Notes under the pieces: generated by a model | Told to the model about the DNA's origin: nothing | The model's input: only the letters and a program-made list of their open reading frames with translations | Database searches by the model: none | Assembly: GCF_051521505.1 (NCBI RefSeq) | Contig: NZ_CP150356.1 | Coordinates: 5,828,001 to 5,892,000, forward strand | Origin: Sorangium sp025924095 | GTDB taxonomy: Bacteria > Myxococcota_A > Polyangia > Polyangiales > Polyangiaceae | DNA: 64,000 nucleotides | Direction: 5' to 3' | Position numbers and translations under genes: made by a program | Shown here: positions 36,503 to 45,847 of the stretch, piece after piece | How positions within the stretch are numbered: position 1 is the stretch's first letter | Layout of the letters: the number at the start of each line of letters is the position of its first letter

Positions 36503-38833
36503 ATGGCCTACGATGACGTGCAGAGCGCGGCCGACGGCGTCGAGATCGATACCGTCTCCATCGGCGCGGGCATCTGGCACACCGTGCCGAACGGCGTGCG
36601 CTGGCTCCGTGTGGTGAGCGGCTCTGGCAATCTCATCGTGCGATTGACGGGATCCAAGGGTGAGGCGCGCACCCTGACAGATCTCGAGGTCGGCGACGTC
36701 GAGCCGCTGCAGGTGACGCAGATCTCCGGCGACTCGCACTCGATGAAAGTGAGGCTGTACCTGTCGCTCCCCCCGTCTCGCGAGCGAGCTGTCACGCAGT
36801 CGCTCAGCAGGGCGGTTCAGCAGCGGCAGAAGCTGGTGTTCGCCCTCCTCGGCGACAGCATCGTGTACGGCGGCGGACCGTCGCTCGACTACGCGATGGG
36901 GTGGCGCCTGCCGTTCCAGCGGGTCCTCTCGGAGAATGGCGTTCGCTTTCGCAACGTCGGGCGCGGCTTCGGTGCGCTGAATGGACTCGGGGCCACGAAC
37001 GGGCGTAATCCGAACGTGTCCGACATTCACGATGCGCCCGCGTTCACGCCGCGCGACGTGCGGCACAACGCATATCCAGGTTATCGGCTCACGCAGTCCG
37101 TGGCCGTCACCAACGTCAACACGAGCACCGGGTTCATCACCGCTCCAGGGAACGGTCTGGTCGACGGCGAAGTGTTCGCACCTGCGTCCACTGGCACGAT
37201 CCCCACATTCTCTGTCGTGCAGCCGCTGTACTGGGTCACCAACGTCGGAGGCGCTGGAGCTGGCACATTCCAGGTGTCGCAGTACGATGGCGGCTCCACG
37301 GCGCTCACGATCCTTGACGCGGGATCCGGCTCGATCTCCCTGTCGCTCGGACTGGTGGAGATGCTCCCGGCGATCGCGCAGACGTGGGACGCGGCGCCGA
37401 CCGACATCATCGCCAGCGGCGGCACGAATGACATCATCCAGAACATCAATACTGGAGTATCCATCGCGGACACGCTTGCGCTGCTCCAGGAGGCAGAGAT
37501 CGCGTTTGAGGCACGCATTGACGCCGCCGCGATCGCCGCCGGCAACCCGAACGCAAGGAAGTACAGGCCCGCGATCCTCGGGTTCTACCCTAACGCGGCG
37601 GAGTACGAGGACTGCAACACCGTGGCGGCGCAGTTCAACGAGTGGCTCCGCGACGTGCGCCTCCCGCAGCTCGGGCGGCTCTGGGCCTACGTCGACGTCG
37701 CCTCGCCGCTGACCGCCGCCGTGAACATCGACGGCGTGCATCCCACGGCGGACGGCTACGAGATGATGGGCGACCGACTGGGGCGCGCCGTCGTCCAGGC
37801 GGTCGGCCCGGGCCACGCGTCCGACCGCGTGCCGCGCGACTTCGTGCGACGTCCCGCGCAGGCGTGCGTGGAGCTCAGGGCAACCACGGACCGCATCACC
37901 ATCCCGACGCAGGCATCGCTGGCGCCGGGGGCCAATTCGTTCTACTGCGCTGTCTGGTACATGCCGTTTTCGCTGCCCAGCGAACTGAATGTGATGCTCC
38001 AGCAGGAGCACCCGTATCAGGAAGGATGCGTGATTGGGCACAATCTGGGTCGCCTCGCCGTGTACTGGAAGAGCACCGGGACATGCATTCAACCGGCGGC
38101 CTACACCGCCGTCATGCAACAGTATCGGTGGCATCGGGTGTTCGTGTTCTTCGACGCGGTTCGACAGGAAGCCGTGCTTTGCTGCAACGGGCGGTACCTC
38201 CAGCGGGTCTATACGAGTGCTGCGGCCATCACGTCCCAAGATGGATGGGCAGTCGGAGGAATCTCCCCGCTGACCAGCGCGCTCGGCCTGTACCAGGGGT
38301 TTCTCGTGGGGCACGGCGCGAGCCTCTCGATCGAAGACGCGGAAGAGGCGGCGGTTGCCGACTACTACGACGGCAAGGAGCCGGCCGGCATGACCGCGAA
38401 ATACGCGCTCAGCGAAGGCACCGGAACGGTCATCGCCGGCACGGTCATCGGCTCTACCGCCGGCACGCTATCGGGCGGCTCGTGGGTTCAGTCCGGTCGC
38501 TATCTGCTGCCCTGTAATCACAAGTACGTACCCCCGCGATTCGACAGCAGGATCGCGAATGTCACCACGACGTATACGGCGACGTACGGCGAGCGCGTGC
38601 CGTGCGATCCGACAGCCGGCGGGTTCACGGTCGCGCTGCCCACAGCCGTCGGGCACGATGGCGAGCAGATCGCTTTCAACAACATGTCGTCCAGCACGAA
38701 CACGGTCACGTTGGACGGCAACTTGTCCGAGACCATCGACGGATCCGCGACCATCCCCGGGCTCAGCACGGCGCGCGGGTCGCGCACGATCGAGGCGCGG
38801 GGAGGCAACTGGATCACCGTGGCCGCCACCTAG
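36503..38833 (+). CDS. SGNH-hydrolase protein with phage-tail-like C-terminus
   Basis: 776 residues from ATG 36503 (GGAGGGA upstream). After an N-terminal beta domain (1-95) comes an SGNH hydrolase core: LLGDSIVYGGG with Ser119, an Asn/Gly block around RNVGRGFGALNG, SGGTNDI near 308 and NIDGVHPTADGYEMMG near 408. A lectin/LamG-like beta region (about 455-640) follows. The C-terminal 110 residues (FTVALPTAVGHDGEQIAFNN, TVTLDGNLSETIDG) look like the terminal module of phage tail fibres. No signal peptide is seen. Codon use is less G/C-biased than in neighbours, pointing to transfer, perhaps from a prophage. It may deacetylate a surface polysaccharide. Confidence 0.7.
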   Translation: MAYDDVQSAADGVEIDTVSIGAGIWHTVPNGVRWLRVVSGSGNLIVRLTGSKGEARTLTDLEVGDVEPLQVTQISGDSHSMKVRLYLSLPPSRERAVTQSLSRAVQQRQKLVFALLGDSIVYGGGPSLDYAMGWRLPFQRVLSENGVRFRNVGRGFGALNGLGATNGRNPNVSDIHDAPAFTPRDVRHNAYPGYRLTQSVAVTNVNTSTGFITAPGNGLVDGEVFAPASTGTIPTFSVVQPLYWVTNVGGAGAGTFQVSQYDGGSTALTILDAGSGSISLSLGLVEMLPAIAQTWDAAPTDIIASGGTNDIIQNINTGVSIADTLALLQEAEIAFEARIDAAAIAAGNPNARKYRPAILGFYPNAAEYEDCNTVAAQFNEWLRDVRLPQLGRLWAYVDVASPLTAAVNIDGVHPTADGYEMMGDRLGRAVVQAVGPGHASDRVPRDFVRRPAQACVELRATTDRITIPTQASLAPGANSFYCAVWYMPFSLPSELNVMLQQEHPYQEGCVIGHNLGRLAVYWKSTGTCIQPAAYTAVMQQYRWHRVFVFFDAVRQEAVLCCNGRYLQRVYTSAAAITSQDGWAVGGISPLTSALGLYQGFLVGHGASLSIEDAEEAAVADYYDGKEPAGMTAKYALSEGTGTVIAGTVIGSTAGTLSGGSWVQSGRYLLPCNHKYVPPRFDSRIANVTTTYTATYGERVPCDPTAGGFTVALPTAVGHDGEQIAFNNMSSSTNTVTLDGNLSETIDGSATIPGLSTARGSRTIEARGGNWITVAAT

Positions 38834-38995
38834 CGTCCGGCCGGTGCGCTCGCGTCGCTCGCCGCGTGGCGGGAGATCCTTGACAGGTCGGAGGAGCTTC
38901 GCGCGCGGATCGAGACCGTCACGAGCGCTCGCGGGCAGAAGGCCAAGCGTCGTTCAGGTCGGACCGGCGTCTCCGGTGGTGGGGTCCCCGCGTGA
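38834..38995 (+). pseudogene. In-frame coding-like segment after the SGNH stop codon
   Basis: The frame of the SGNH gene continues past its TAG for 53 codons with helical, protein-like content (LASLAAWREILDRSEELR, then a Lys/Arg-rich tail) to TGA at 38993-38995. It has no start codon or ribosome site. It could be the 3' end of a lost gene fused by deletion, or a readthrough extension. No family recognised. Confidence 0.4.
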
Positions 38996-39044
38996 ACGCG
39001 AGCCCCCCCGCTGCTCGGTATGTTGGCTGGCAAGGAGGAGCACC

Positions 39045-39560
39045 ATGATTCTTCCCAAGAAACGTGACCCACGGTTCATCACCATCCGCCGCGGAGGGCT
39101 CCTGGATGAACGCACCCATCACGCGTTGGCAATCTGGGCCGCAGATTGCGCGCAGCACGTCGCGGGGTTCTTCGATGAATTCAGGCCAGACGATGACCGG
39201 CCGCGTCGAGCGATCGCGCTGGTGCGGGCTTGGACCCGAGGCGAGGCCACAATGAGAGAGTGTCACAAGGCGGCGTTCGCTTCCAACGCCGCAGGCCGCG
39301 AGGCGCCCCCCGCCGCCCGGTTCGCCGCCCTCGCGGCGGGTCAGGCGGTGGCCGTGGCGCATGTAGCCGCCCATGAGCTAGGGGCTGCGGCGTACGCCAT
39401 CAGGGCTGCCAGGGAAGCGGCACCATCGGGCCGAGGGGACGCGGCTGCACGAGCCGAACGTCAATGGCAGCGGGAGCTACTGCCCGACGAGATCAGAGAC
39501 CTCGTTCTTGACGACCAGAGGCTGCGAAACGCGCTCTGTTGGAGCGTGTTCGTCGACTGA
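39045..39560 (+). CDS. Imm-5-like putative immunity protein
   Basis: 171 residues, ATG 39045 with AAGGAGGAG upstream. The opening MILPKKRDPRFITIRRGG, the LAIWAADCAQHV block, the RPRRAIALVRAWTRGEATM helix and AAHELGAAAYAIRAAREAA match the family of putative immunity proteins called Imm-5-like. Such proteins neutralise a cognate polymorphic toxin. No toxin domain is recognised next to it, so it is an orphan here. The gene end overlaps the end of the convergent repeat lipoprotein by about 84 bp. Confidence 0.8.
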   Translation: MILPKKRDPRFITIRRGGLLDERTHHALAIWAADCAQHVAGFFDEFRPDDDRPRRAIALVRAWTRGEATMRECHKAAFASNAAGREAPPAARFAALAAGQAVAVAHVAAHELGAAAYAIRAAREAAPSGRGDAAARAERQWQRELLPDEIRDLVLDDQRLRNALCWSVFVD

Positions 39561-41993
39561 GCCGACGGCGCTGCCCTGCTTCCGCAGCGCGACGCGGAGC
39601 TCGTGCCGGCCGAGCGCCGTGCGCCCGCGCCAGTACTCGAGGTTGAAGTCCGTCGCCTCGATGAACCCGTATCCCACCCGGTCGCCCGACTGCACGCGGA
39701 CGATCGCGACCCCGTTCGAGTGGTTGTTCGTGTGGGTGATGCCCCCGGTCGCGGAGAACGGGCACCTGCCGAGCAGCACCTTGCCCGCCGCGTCGGCGGT
39801 CAAGCTCATGTCCGCCGTGTTGTCGTAGACCTTCGCGTACCACCCCTCCCCGGGCCCGGCGCGGTAGATCCTGACGCTCGCGCCCGGCAGCGCCGCGCCG
39901 CTCGCGTCCCTCACCGTGAGCTCGTTCTGCGCCGGCAGGTCGTTCAGGTAGGCGCCGAGGTTCCCCGGTGCATTGTAGTTGCCGAGCGTGGCGCGGCGAC
40001 CGCGGATCAGGTTCAGCGCCACCGCGCTGTGGCGGTCGACCGTCGGGCCATTGCCGTTCATCAGCCCGGTGTACGGCGTGTAGCGGACCGCATCGCGCCA
40101 GCTGTTCACGTACGGCATGTACGGGGTGCCCACGATGGGGGCGCCGTTCTCGAGGATGTCTATCCGGTTACCCGCCGAGACGTGGACGTTGAACCCGTAG
40201 ACGTCGACGAGGTAACGCGCGTGGCCGAGCTCGTGGAGCAGCGACGCCTCGTAGTAGAACGGGTTGCTCGAGCTCCGCGTCGCGTGGTCCCCGTAGAACG
40301 TCCCGATCGATGCGTCGTTCGGGAACCCCCATTGCAGGTCGACCGTCCTGTCGTTCAGGTTCGGGTTGTTGGTCGGGTACCCTCCCGCGAGCGGCAGGGC
40401 GTCGTCGGGCACCACGACGACCTTGTCGAGCCGGATCCGGTCCAGCACGCCGCTCGGCGCCTCTCCAGGTCCAGGGGAGATCGACGGTGGCTGTGCCGTT
40501 GGCCGGCACATTCACCGTGCCTGTCGCGGCGACCGCGCCGTGGATCGACCAGCGGTACGGGACGGCGGTCGCCGCCGCGCTCGACCGGTTGCGGACGTGG
40601 GCCCTCCAGGTCACGGACGACCCCGCCGCGGGCCACCCCTCGACCGCGGGGTTCGCGCTGCCCCAGACGTAGTCGAGCGCCGGCGCGCGGCGGATCCAGC
40701 AGGCCAGTTCTTGAGGTAGAGCGAGCTGAAGAGGCTGTTCTCCGTCGCCTGGACGAGCGGCTCCTCGTCGAGCAGCGCGACGGGCGCGCTCGGCGCGCTC
40801 CCCTCGCGGAGGATGACCCTGTTGGTCCCGAACACAGGGCTGCTCGCGTGGATCTCCACCCAGCCGATGGAGCGGCCCGGCGTGCTGTCCGGGATGCCGT
40901 TCCAGCCCGGGTCGCCGTAGGCGTTCCACGCCCCCATCGCCGGGATCGTCCTCGTGAACGACGCGAGATCGGGCCCGCCGTCGGTCCGGTGCACGGTGAC
41001 CACGACGTCCGTCGGCGTCGGGCTCGGGTTGTTGACGACGAGGTTCGACCACTGGGTCAGCGTCCCTGTCGCGGAGACGTTCCTCAGAAAGAAGCTCCCG
41101 GCAAGGTCGGTCGACGTCGAGGGCGTGAACGCCAGGTCGTCGAGGAGGAACAGGGGCGCGTCGTACGTGGCGCCCGTCCGCAGGGAGATCCGGTTGCTCG
41201 CGACGACGGGCTGGTCAGACGTCACCTCGACCCACCCGTACGCTCCGGTGTTCGCGACGTCGGTGTTCGGGATCGCGAGCCAGCCGGCGTCGCCGTACGA
41301 GCCCCACGCCCCCGTGCCCGGCACGGTGCGCGAGAGCGTCGCGAGCACGCCGCTCCCGTCGTTCCTGTGGACCTTGATCGTGATGTGGGCGGCCACGGGT
41401 CCTGGGTTGACGACATGGATGTTGGACCACTGGGTCTTGTTGCCCGACGCGGGCCAGTTCTTCAGGAAGTAGCTCGACAGCAGACGGGTGGACGGGCTCT
41501 TGATGAACGGCTCGTCCTCGAAGAGGCGCGCGGGCGCGTCGTACGTGCTCCCGTCGCGGATGGTGATCCGGTGCGAAGCGACGACGGGCGCGCTGGACTG
41601 TAGCTCGATCCACCCGAGCGAGCGGTGACTCGCCGGGTCGCTCTCGGCGATGCCGTTCCAGGCGGGGTCGCCGTATGCGTTGTACGTCGCGAAGCCCGCG
41701 ATGGTCTTCGAGACGACGCCGAGGAGCGGGCCTCCGTCGGTCGGGTGGACCACGAGCCTCACCGAGACTGGCTGCGCGCTCGGGTTGACGATGACGACGT
41801 TCGACCACTGGGTACGTCCGTCGGTCGTGGGCCAGTTCTTGACGTACACCGGGGAATGCTGGCGCTCGCCCGCATCGACGGCCGGCTGCGCCACCGACGC
41901 GAGCGGCTCGTCGTTCTCCGGGGCCACGCAGCCAGACGCGGCCACGGCCGCCGAGGTGATGCTCACGAGGGCGAGAGGGGAAATGAGTCTCAA
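39477..41993 (-). pseudogene. Repeat lipoprotein with metalloprotease-like C-terminus, two frameshifts
   Basis: Translation probably starts at TTG 41993, six bases after AGGAGG, with a lipoprotein signal ending in VAASGC. Three full copies and the start of a fourth of a repeat of about 115 residues follow; each begins (Y/F)(V/L)(K/R)N(W/V), has TQWSN, a T(I/V)(A/P) strand, Y(G)D, and ends VVAS/NRI. Near 40690-40705 the frame must shift to reach a CARDB-like module (VWGSANPAVEGWPAAGSSV), and near 40460-40470 shift again to reach a C-terminal domain with YEASLLHELGHARYL, a zinc-protease-type HExxH. Either the gene is recently broken or the assembly carries two indels. The intact form would be a surface lipoprotein with adhesive repeats and a peptidase end. 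Confidence 0.7.
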
Positions 41994-42411
41994 GGGATGC
42001 CTCCTGTCTCTGCGTTCGTCGCTGGGCGCAGCCACCGCGGGGGCGCCGGCGTCCTTGCCGGACGGCGGGGCCGCGGCGCTGCGGCAACGCTGGCCAGTGC
42101 GCCTGAGCAGACGCTGTGCCACCGGGCTGAACGCCCCGCTCCACAGCGCTCCTACGCCCTCGCCCCGCGCTCGCTCCGGTCGCAGGTTGACGGTGACACA
42201 GCAAGCCTTGCGCGAGGCGCTCCGGGGGGGACAGCAAGTCTTGCCGCGTCAGCAAGTTTTGCTGACTTCATGGCCCGCCCGCTCCGACGGGCGCGGCCTG
42301 GAAGCGGGCGAGGGCCGTGGCGAGCGATCCTGCCTCTCGTGGCCGCCTCGACGTGCACCGCCAGCTCTGCGTGCATGATCGGCTCGACATGTGCGGGCGG
42401 GCGCGAGCGCC
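41994..42411. other. Intergenic region between divergent lipoprotein and SDR genes
   Basis: About 420 bp. The frame of the lipoprotein stays open upstream of its TTG start, but that sequence (Arg/Ala-rich) does not resemble a signal peptide. Repeats of the type AGCAAG(T/C)CTTG around 42200-42260 are present. No gene is seen. Confidence 0.4.
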
Positions 42412-42440
42412 TTGACAAACGGAACACCGTTCCGTATCGT
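42412..42440 (+). promoter_or_regulatory. SDR/TetR promoter with TetR-type operator between -35 and -10
   Basis: A consensus TTGACA (42412-42417) is spaced 17 bp from TATCGT (42435-42440). Between them lies the perfect palindrome ACGGAAC-ACC-GTTCCGT (42419-42435). A repressor bound there would block RNA polymerase. The TetR gene at the end of the operon is the obvious candidate repressor. Confidence 0.75.
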
Positions 42441-42482
42441 CGACCATGACACGGCAGATCGTAGACAAGAATAGGAACCGCC

Positions 42483-43235
42483 ATGCAAAACAGCCCCGTC
42501 GCCCTGGTCACCGGCGCTACAAAAGGAATCGGTCTTCAAATCGCGAAGGATCTCGCGGCGCACGGCTTCACCGTGCTCGTCGGGTCACGCAATTTCGAGC
42601 ACGGGGAGACCGCCGCGAAGAGCGTCGGAGCGGATGCCCGCGCTCTCCAGCTCGACGTCGCGAATCAGGCCTCCATCGCCGCAGCCGCGGAGCGCATCCG
42701 GACCGAGCTCGGCCGTCTCGACGTGCTGGTGAACAACGCGGCCATCTCCCATGCGGGAAAGCCAGGCACCCCACTCCACGAGATAGGGAAGTCGAGCCGC
42801 GCGAGCGTCGCGTCTCTCGATGAGGTGCGCACGGTGTTCGAGACGAACGTGTTCGGCGTCCTCGCCGTCACGCAAGCGATGCTGCCACTCCTTCGTGAAG
42901 CGCCGGCAGCGCGCATCGTCAACGTATCGAGCGGCGCCGGCTCGCTGACGAGCAACGCGAACCCAGCCAATCCTATCCGCGAGATGTTCGGCGTCGTCTA
43001 CACCGCCTCGAAGACCGCCCTCAACGCGATCACGCTCAGCTTCGCGATTGAGCTCGAGAAGACGAACATCAAGGTCAACGCCGCGTGCCCGGGTTTCACC
43101 GCGACGGCCCTCAACAACTTCGAGGGCACGCAGACCGTCGAACAGGCCGCGCGTGAGCCGGTACGCCTCGCGCTGCTTGACGCGAACGGTCCGACGGGCA
43201 CGTTTTCGAGCGCCAGCGGTCCGATCCCCTGGTGA
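42483..43235 (+). CDS. Short-chain dehydrogenase/reductase
   Basis: 250 residues. The classical SDR motifs are complete: TGATKGIG (10-17) for NAD(P), NNAAISHAG (84-92), catalytic Ser149/Ser150, Tyr173 and Lys177 (YTASK), then NAACPGFTATALN. An Arg in VGSR near 35 favours NADP. It reduces a carbonyl compound; substrate unknown. It is the first gene of an operon with the TetR gene 115 bp downstream and is preceded by the operator-bearing promoter at 42412-42440. Confidence 0.92.
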   Translation: MQNSPVALVTGATKGIGLQIAKDLAAHGFTVLVGSRNFEHGETAAKSVGADARALQLDVANQASIAAAAERIRTELGRLDVLVNNAAISHAGKPGTPLHEIGKSSRASVASLDEVRTVFETNVFGVLAVTQAMLPLLREAPAARIVNVSSGAGSLTSNANPANPIREMFGVVYTASKTALNAITLSFAIELEKTNIKVNAACPGFTATALNNFEGTQTVEQAAREPVRLALLDANGPTGTFSSASGPIPW

Positions 43236-43349
43236 TCGAGCGTCGCTTGGCGCTACACTTTGCCCGTCTTGACTCGAAAGTCTTCGAAGAGCGCCGCAGC
43301 TCACGCCGGAGCTGTTCCGCCAGCAGGATCCGACCGAGGCGGGGACGAC

Positions 43350-43988
43350 GTGAAACCCTCCGCGAGAGCCAAGAAGCCCGAGGCGGAGGCCCCCGCGGCA
43401 CGCAGCGTGCGCGCCGACGCCCAGCGCAACCTCGACGCGCTGCTCGAAGCGGCCAAGGCCGTGTTCAGCACCTCGGGCGTGGACGCCCCCGTGCGTGAGA
43501 TCGCCGCGCGGGCAGGCGTCGGTGTCGCGACGGTCTACCGTCACTTCCCGCAGCGCTCCGACCTTGTCGCGGCCGTGTTTCGACGCGAGATCGACGCTTG
43601 CGCGGCCGCCGCTCCCGCGTTGGCGCGCCAGCACGAGCCGGACGAAGCCCTGGCGCGCTGGCTACGGCGATACACCAGCTTCATCGCGACAAAACGTGGA
43701 CTCGCCGCGGCCCTGCACTCCGGTGATCCAGCTTTCGATAGTCTGCCTGCTTACTTCCGGCAGACCCACGAGCCAGCCCTGCAGTCGCTGCTCGACGCCG
43801 CGGTGACAGCCGGTCAGATCCGCGACGACGTCGCGGCGTACGACCTGTTGCGTGCGGTGGGCAACCTCGCCACCGCCACCGGGGAGGACGGAGCGCTCCA
43901 CAGCCGGCGCATGGTCGACCTGTTGATCGACGGATTGCGCTACGGCGCCCCCGGGGCGGCTCCGAAAGGGCATCGCGGCTCGCGCTGA
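43350..43988 (+). CDS. TetR-family transcriptional regulator
   Basis: 212 residues from GTG 43350; a TTG at 43260 would add 30 residues rich in Ala/Ser/Gly that do not belong to the fold. The DNA-binding domain (about 18-75) has the helix-turn-helix VREIAARAGVGVATVYRHFPQRSDLV. The remainder is the helical ligand-binding domain, with YTSFIATKRGLAAALHSG typical of a common TetR subgroup. It probably represses its own operon through the palindrome upstream of the SDR gene and is released by a small molecule, perhaps the SDR substrate. Confidence 0.9.
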   Translation: MKPSARAKKPEAEAPAARSVRADAQRNLDALLEAAKAVFSTSGVDAPVREIAARAGVGVATVYRHFPQRSDLVAAVFRREIDACAAAAPALARQHEPDEALARWLRRYTSFIATKRGLAAALHSGDPAFDSLPAYFRQTHEPALQSLLDAAVTAGQIRDDVAAYDLLRAVGNLATATGEDGALHSRRMVDLLIDGLRYGAPGAAPKGHRGSR

Positions 43989-44035
43989 CGAGCTGCGACG
44001 AAGGCTCTCATCGCCGAGGTCGCGTACAGGTCGGA

Positions 44036-44215
44036 ATGGCTCTGCGCGGGCTATCCTCCTGCGACCAGGGCACGACCCCCTGCGGCGACACGAGCGTCGA
44101 GGTGCTGCTGTCGCCGGACCGGACCGTGACCCCCTCCGATACCCATGTCGGCAACGGCCATGTCCCCGGCCTGAGCCCTGGCCAGTGCGCCCCCCTCACC
44201 ATGACCGCCGGCGCC
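44036..44215 (+). pseudogene. CARDB-like domain fragment
   Basis: A stretch reading TSVEVLLSPDRTVTPSDTHV then VPGLSPGQCAPLTM follows the pattern of CARDB adhesion-type domains (LSxDxxxTxxDxxVG...VPxLxPGxS). There is no signal peptide, no second half of the domain and no recognisable start. It is most likely a remnant of a larger surface protein gene. Confidence 0.4.
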
Positions 44216-44270
44216 CCGCGAACAGGCGGTTTCCTCGCGGTCGCCCCGCGGACTCGTATACACTGCACGC

Positions 44271-44936
44271 ATGAGCCACGTCGTGATGCAGGCAGCGGAG
44301 TTCTCGACGGTCGCCGCGGCGGCGCAGGCGGAGGCGGAGCTGCGGCGGCTCGTCGCGGACTACGTCACCTACGAGGAGACCGCCGATGCGCCGTGGAGCG
44401 AGGGCGCCGTGCCCGCGCCGCTGGTCGAGCTCGGTCGGCGGCACGGCGTGCCGTGGCCGGGCGACGCAACGTCGCGGTTCATGCTCAAGGGGCTGTTCAA
44501 CGACGAGGCGAACGTGCTCTGCGTCGATCGCCTCGTGTTCTTCTGGGGCGGCGGCTTCGATCTCGGCGGCGCGTGGCTGCGTGCGGTGCTGCTGCGCGGG
44601 CTCGGCGCGGTGCATTGCACCGACCTGCCGCGGCTGGCGGTGCGCGTGGACGATCCGCAGGCGCGCGCGGCGGCGTCGGGCGAGTTCCTCGTCGAGGAGG
44701 ACTACGAGGATCAGTTCACGACGACGTCGGACGACGCCGCGCTCGACCGTGCGCTGTTCTCCATCACGTTCGAGCGCGACGGCGACCGCATTCACCTGAC
44801 GTTCGACGACTCGGGCGCGCAGGACTGGGCGTTCGTCGCGATGCTGCCCCAGCTCTCGGGCGACGATCCTGCGCTGCGCGCCCCCGCGCGGGGCTTGCCC
44901 GCGAGCGTGGTCGATGGCGGAGGGGCGCTCGGCTGA
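44271..44936 (+). CDS. Conserved-looking hypothetical protein
   Basis: 221 residues with no recognised family. Codons are strongly G/C at position three, as in real genes here. It is acidic, mixed alpha/beta, with no signal peptide or membrane segment. VLCVDRLVFFWGGGFDLGGAWLR in the middle and HLTFDDSGAQDWAFVAMLPQL near the end are the most distinctive parts. It begins just after the CARDB remnant and overlaps the open frame of the alcohol-dehydrogenase fragment. Confidence 0.6.
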   Translation: MSHVVMQAAEFSTVAAAAQAEAELRRLVADYVTYEETADAPWSEGAVPAPLVELGRRHGVPWPGDATSRFMLKGLFNDEANVLCVDRLVFFWGGGFDLGGAWLRAVLLRGLGAVHCTDLPRLAVRVDDPQARAAASGEFLVEEDYEDQFTTTSDDAALDRALFSITFERDGDRIHLTFDDSGAQDWAFVAMLPQLSGDDPALRAPARGLPASVVDGGGALG

Positions 44937-44946
44937 GGGCTCGAAC

Positions 44947-45165
44947 GCGCTCGCGCCCGGTGGCCGTTCGATCTCGGTCGACGATGGGACACCGGAATTC
45001 GTGGCGCGCGATCTTGAGGAGCTGGCCGAGCTCGTCGACAACGGGTTCCTGCGGCCCGTCATCGCTCGGCGCTATCCACTCGATCAGATCGTCGAAGCCC
45101 ACCGGTACGTCGAGCAAGATCACAAGAAAGGCGCCGTCGTCATCACCGTGGCGCACGACGACTGA
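44947..45165 (+). pseudogene. C-terminal fragment of a zinc-type alcohol dehydrogenase/quinone oxidoreductase (MDR)
   Basis: About 70 codons match the last part of medium-chain dehydrogenases: LAPGGRSISVDDGTP, then LEELAELVDNGFLRPVIARRYP and QIVEAHRYVEQDHKKG with the final VVITV. The catalytic and most of the NAD-binding domain are missing, so the piece cannot be active. It is joined directly to the end of the preceding gene, which suggests a deletion. Family assignment is firm; the substrate of the lost enzyme is not. Confidence 0.75.
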
Positions 45166-45847
45166 GCGGGGCTACGCAGCGCATCCGGCCCTTTCGTCTG
45201 CAGCGGGCTCGGGAGGCGCGCACTCCGCATGGACGCTCAAACGCACAACCTCTCCCCGCGGCGTGAGCTGGTAAAAGGTGCAGCACGAAGCGCTCCCGCG
45301 CCTCGTGCGATCCCGGGTCGCGCAACCTGGGTCGGGTCGCGGCCGCGCAGGGTCGCGCGTCCCTCCATCTCCGTGCGCGGGGGTCCCTCAATTCTCGCGG
45401 TTATGCTCAGACTCGTTCTGGTAATTTTCGAGAGGTGAGCGGAATGCGCGATCTCACTTTTCCTGTGCTCCTGCATCCGGCCGGCGCCATCGTGCTCAGC
45501 AGGAGCTACGCTGAGAAATCTATCCGTCATGGCACAATGCATCGTCGGGGAACGCCGTGGCCGCTTGCCGCCCGGGACAACGCCGCCATCGAGCCTGATC
45601 CGCATCGGCGATGATGCTCTGCGGGGGGTCGGGCGCCCCGCCATCAAGGAGCTGGACCGAGCAGCGCACTATCGGCATCAACGACGGTGCTCAGTAACAC
45701 TCGATGAGCAGCGCCAGCGGGGCTCGTGCTGCGCATCGAGGACTGAGGGCTGACGCCGGGGGAAGCGTCGAGAGCACAGGGTCGAGCCTGAGATCCAGCC
45801 GGAGAGAAAGACGAGTTTGCGCGAGCAGAACTTGTTACGCTGGTCAC
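45166..45847. other. Intergenic stretch, nothing firm
   Basis: 682 bp with lower GC than the neighbours. A 56-codon frame from ATG 45444 has a moderate ribosome site (GAGGTGAGCGG) but no family feature, and is not called. The promoter of the propeller lipoprotein should lie at the right end. Confidence 0.4.

Noticed and set aside
45444..45614. Small open frame with a moderate ribosome site
   Set aside because: 56 codons with no family feature and mixed codon bias; not enough support to call a gene.
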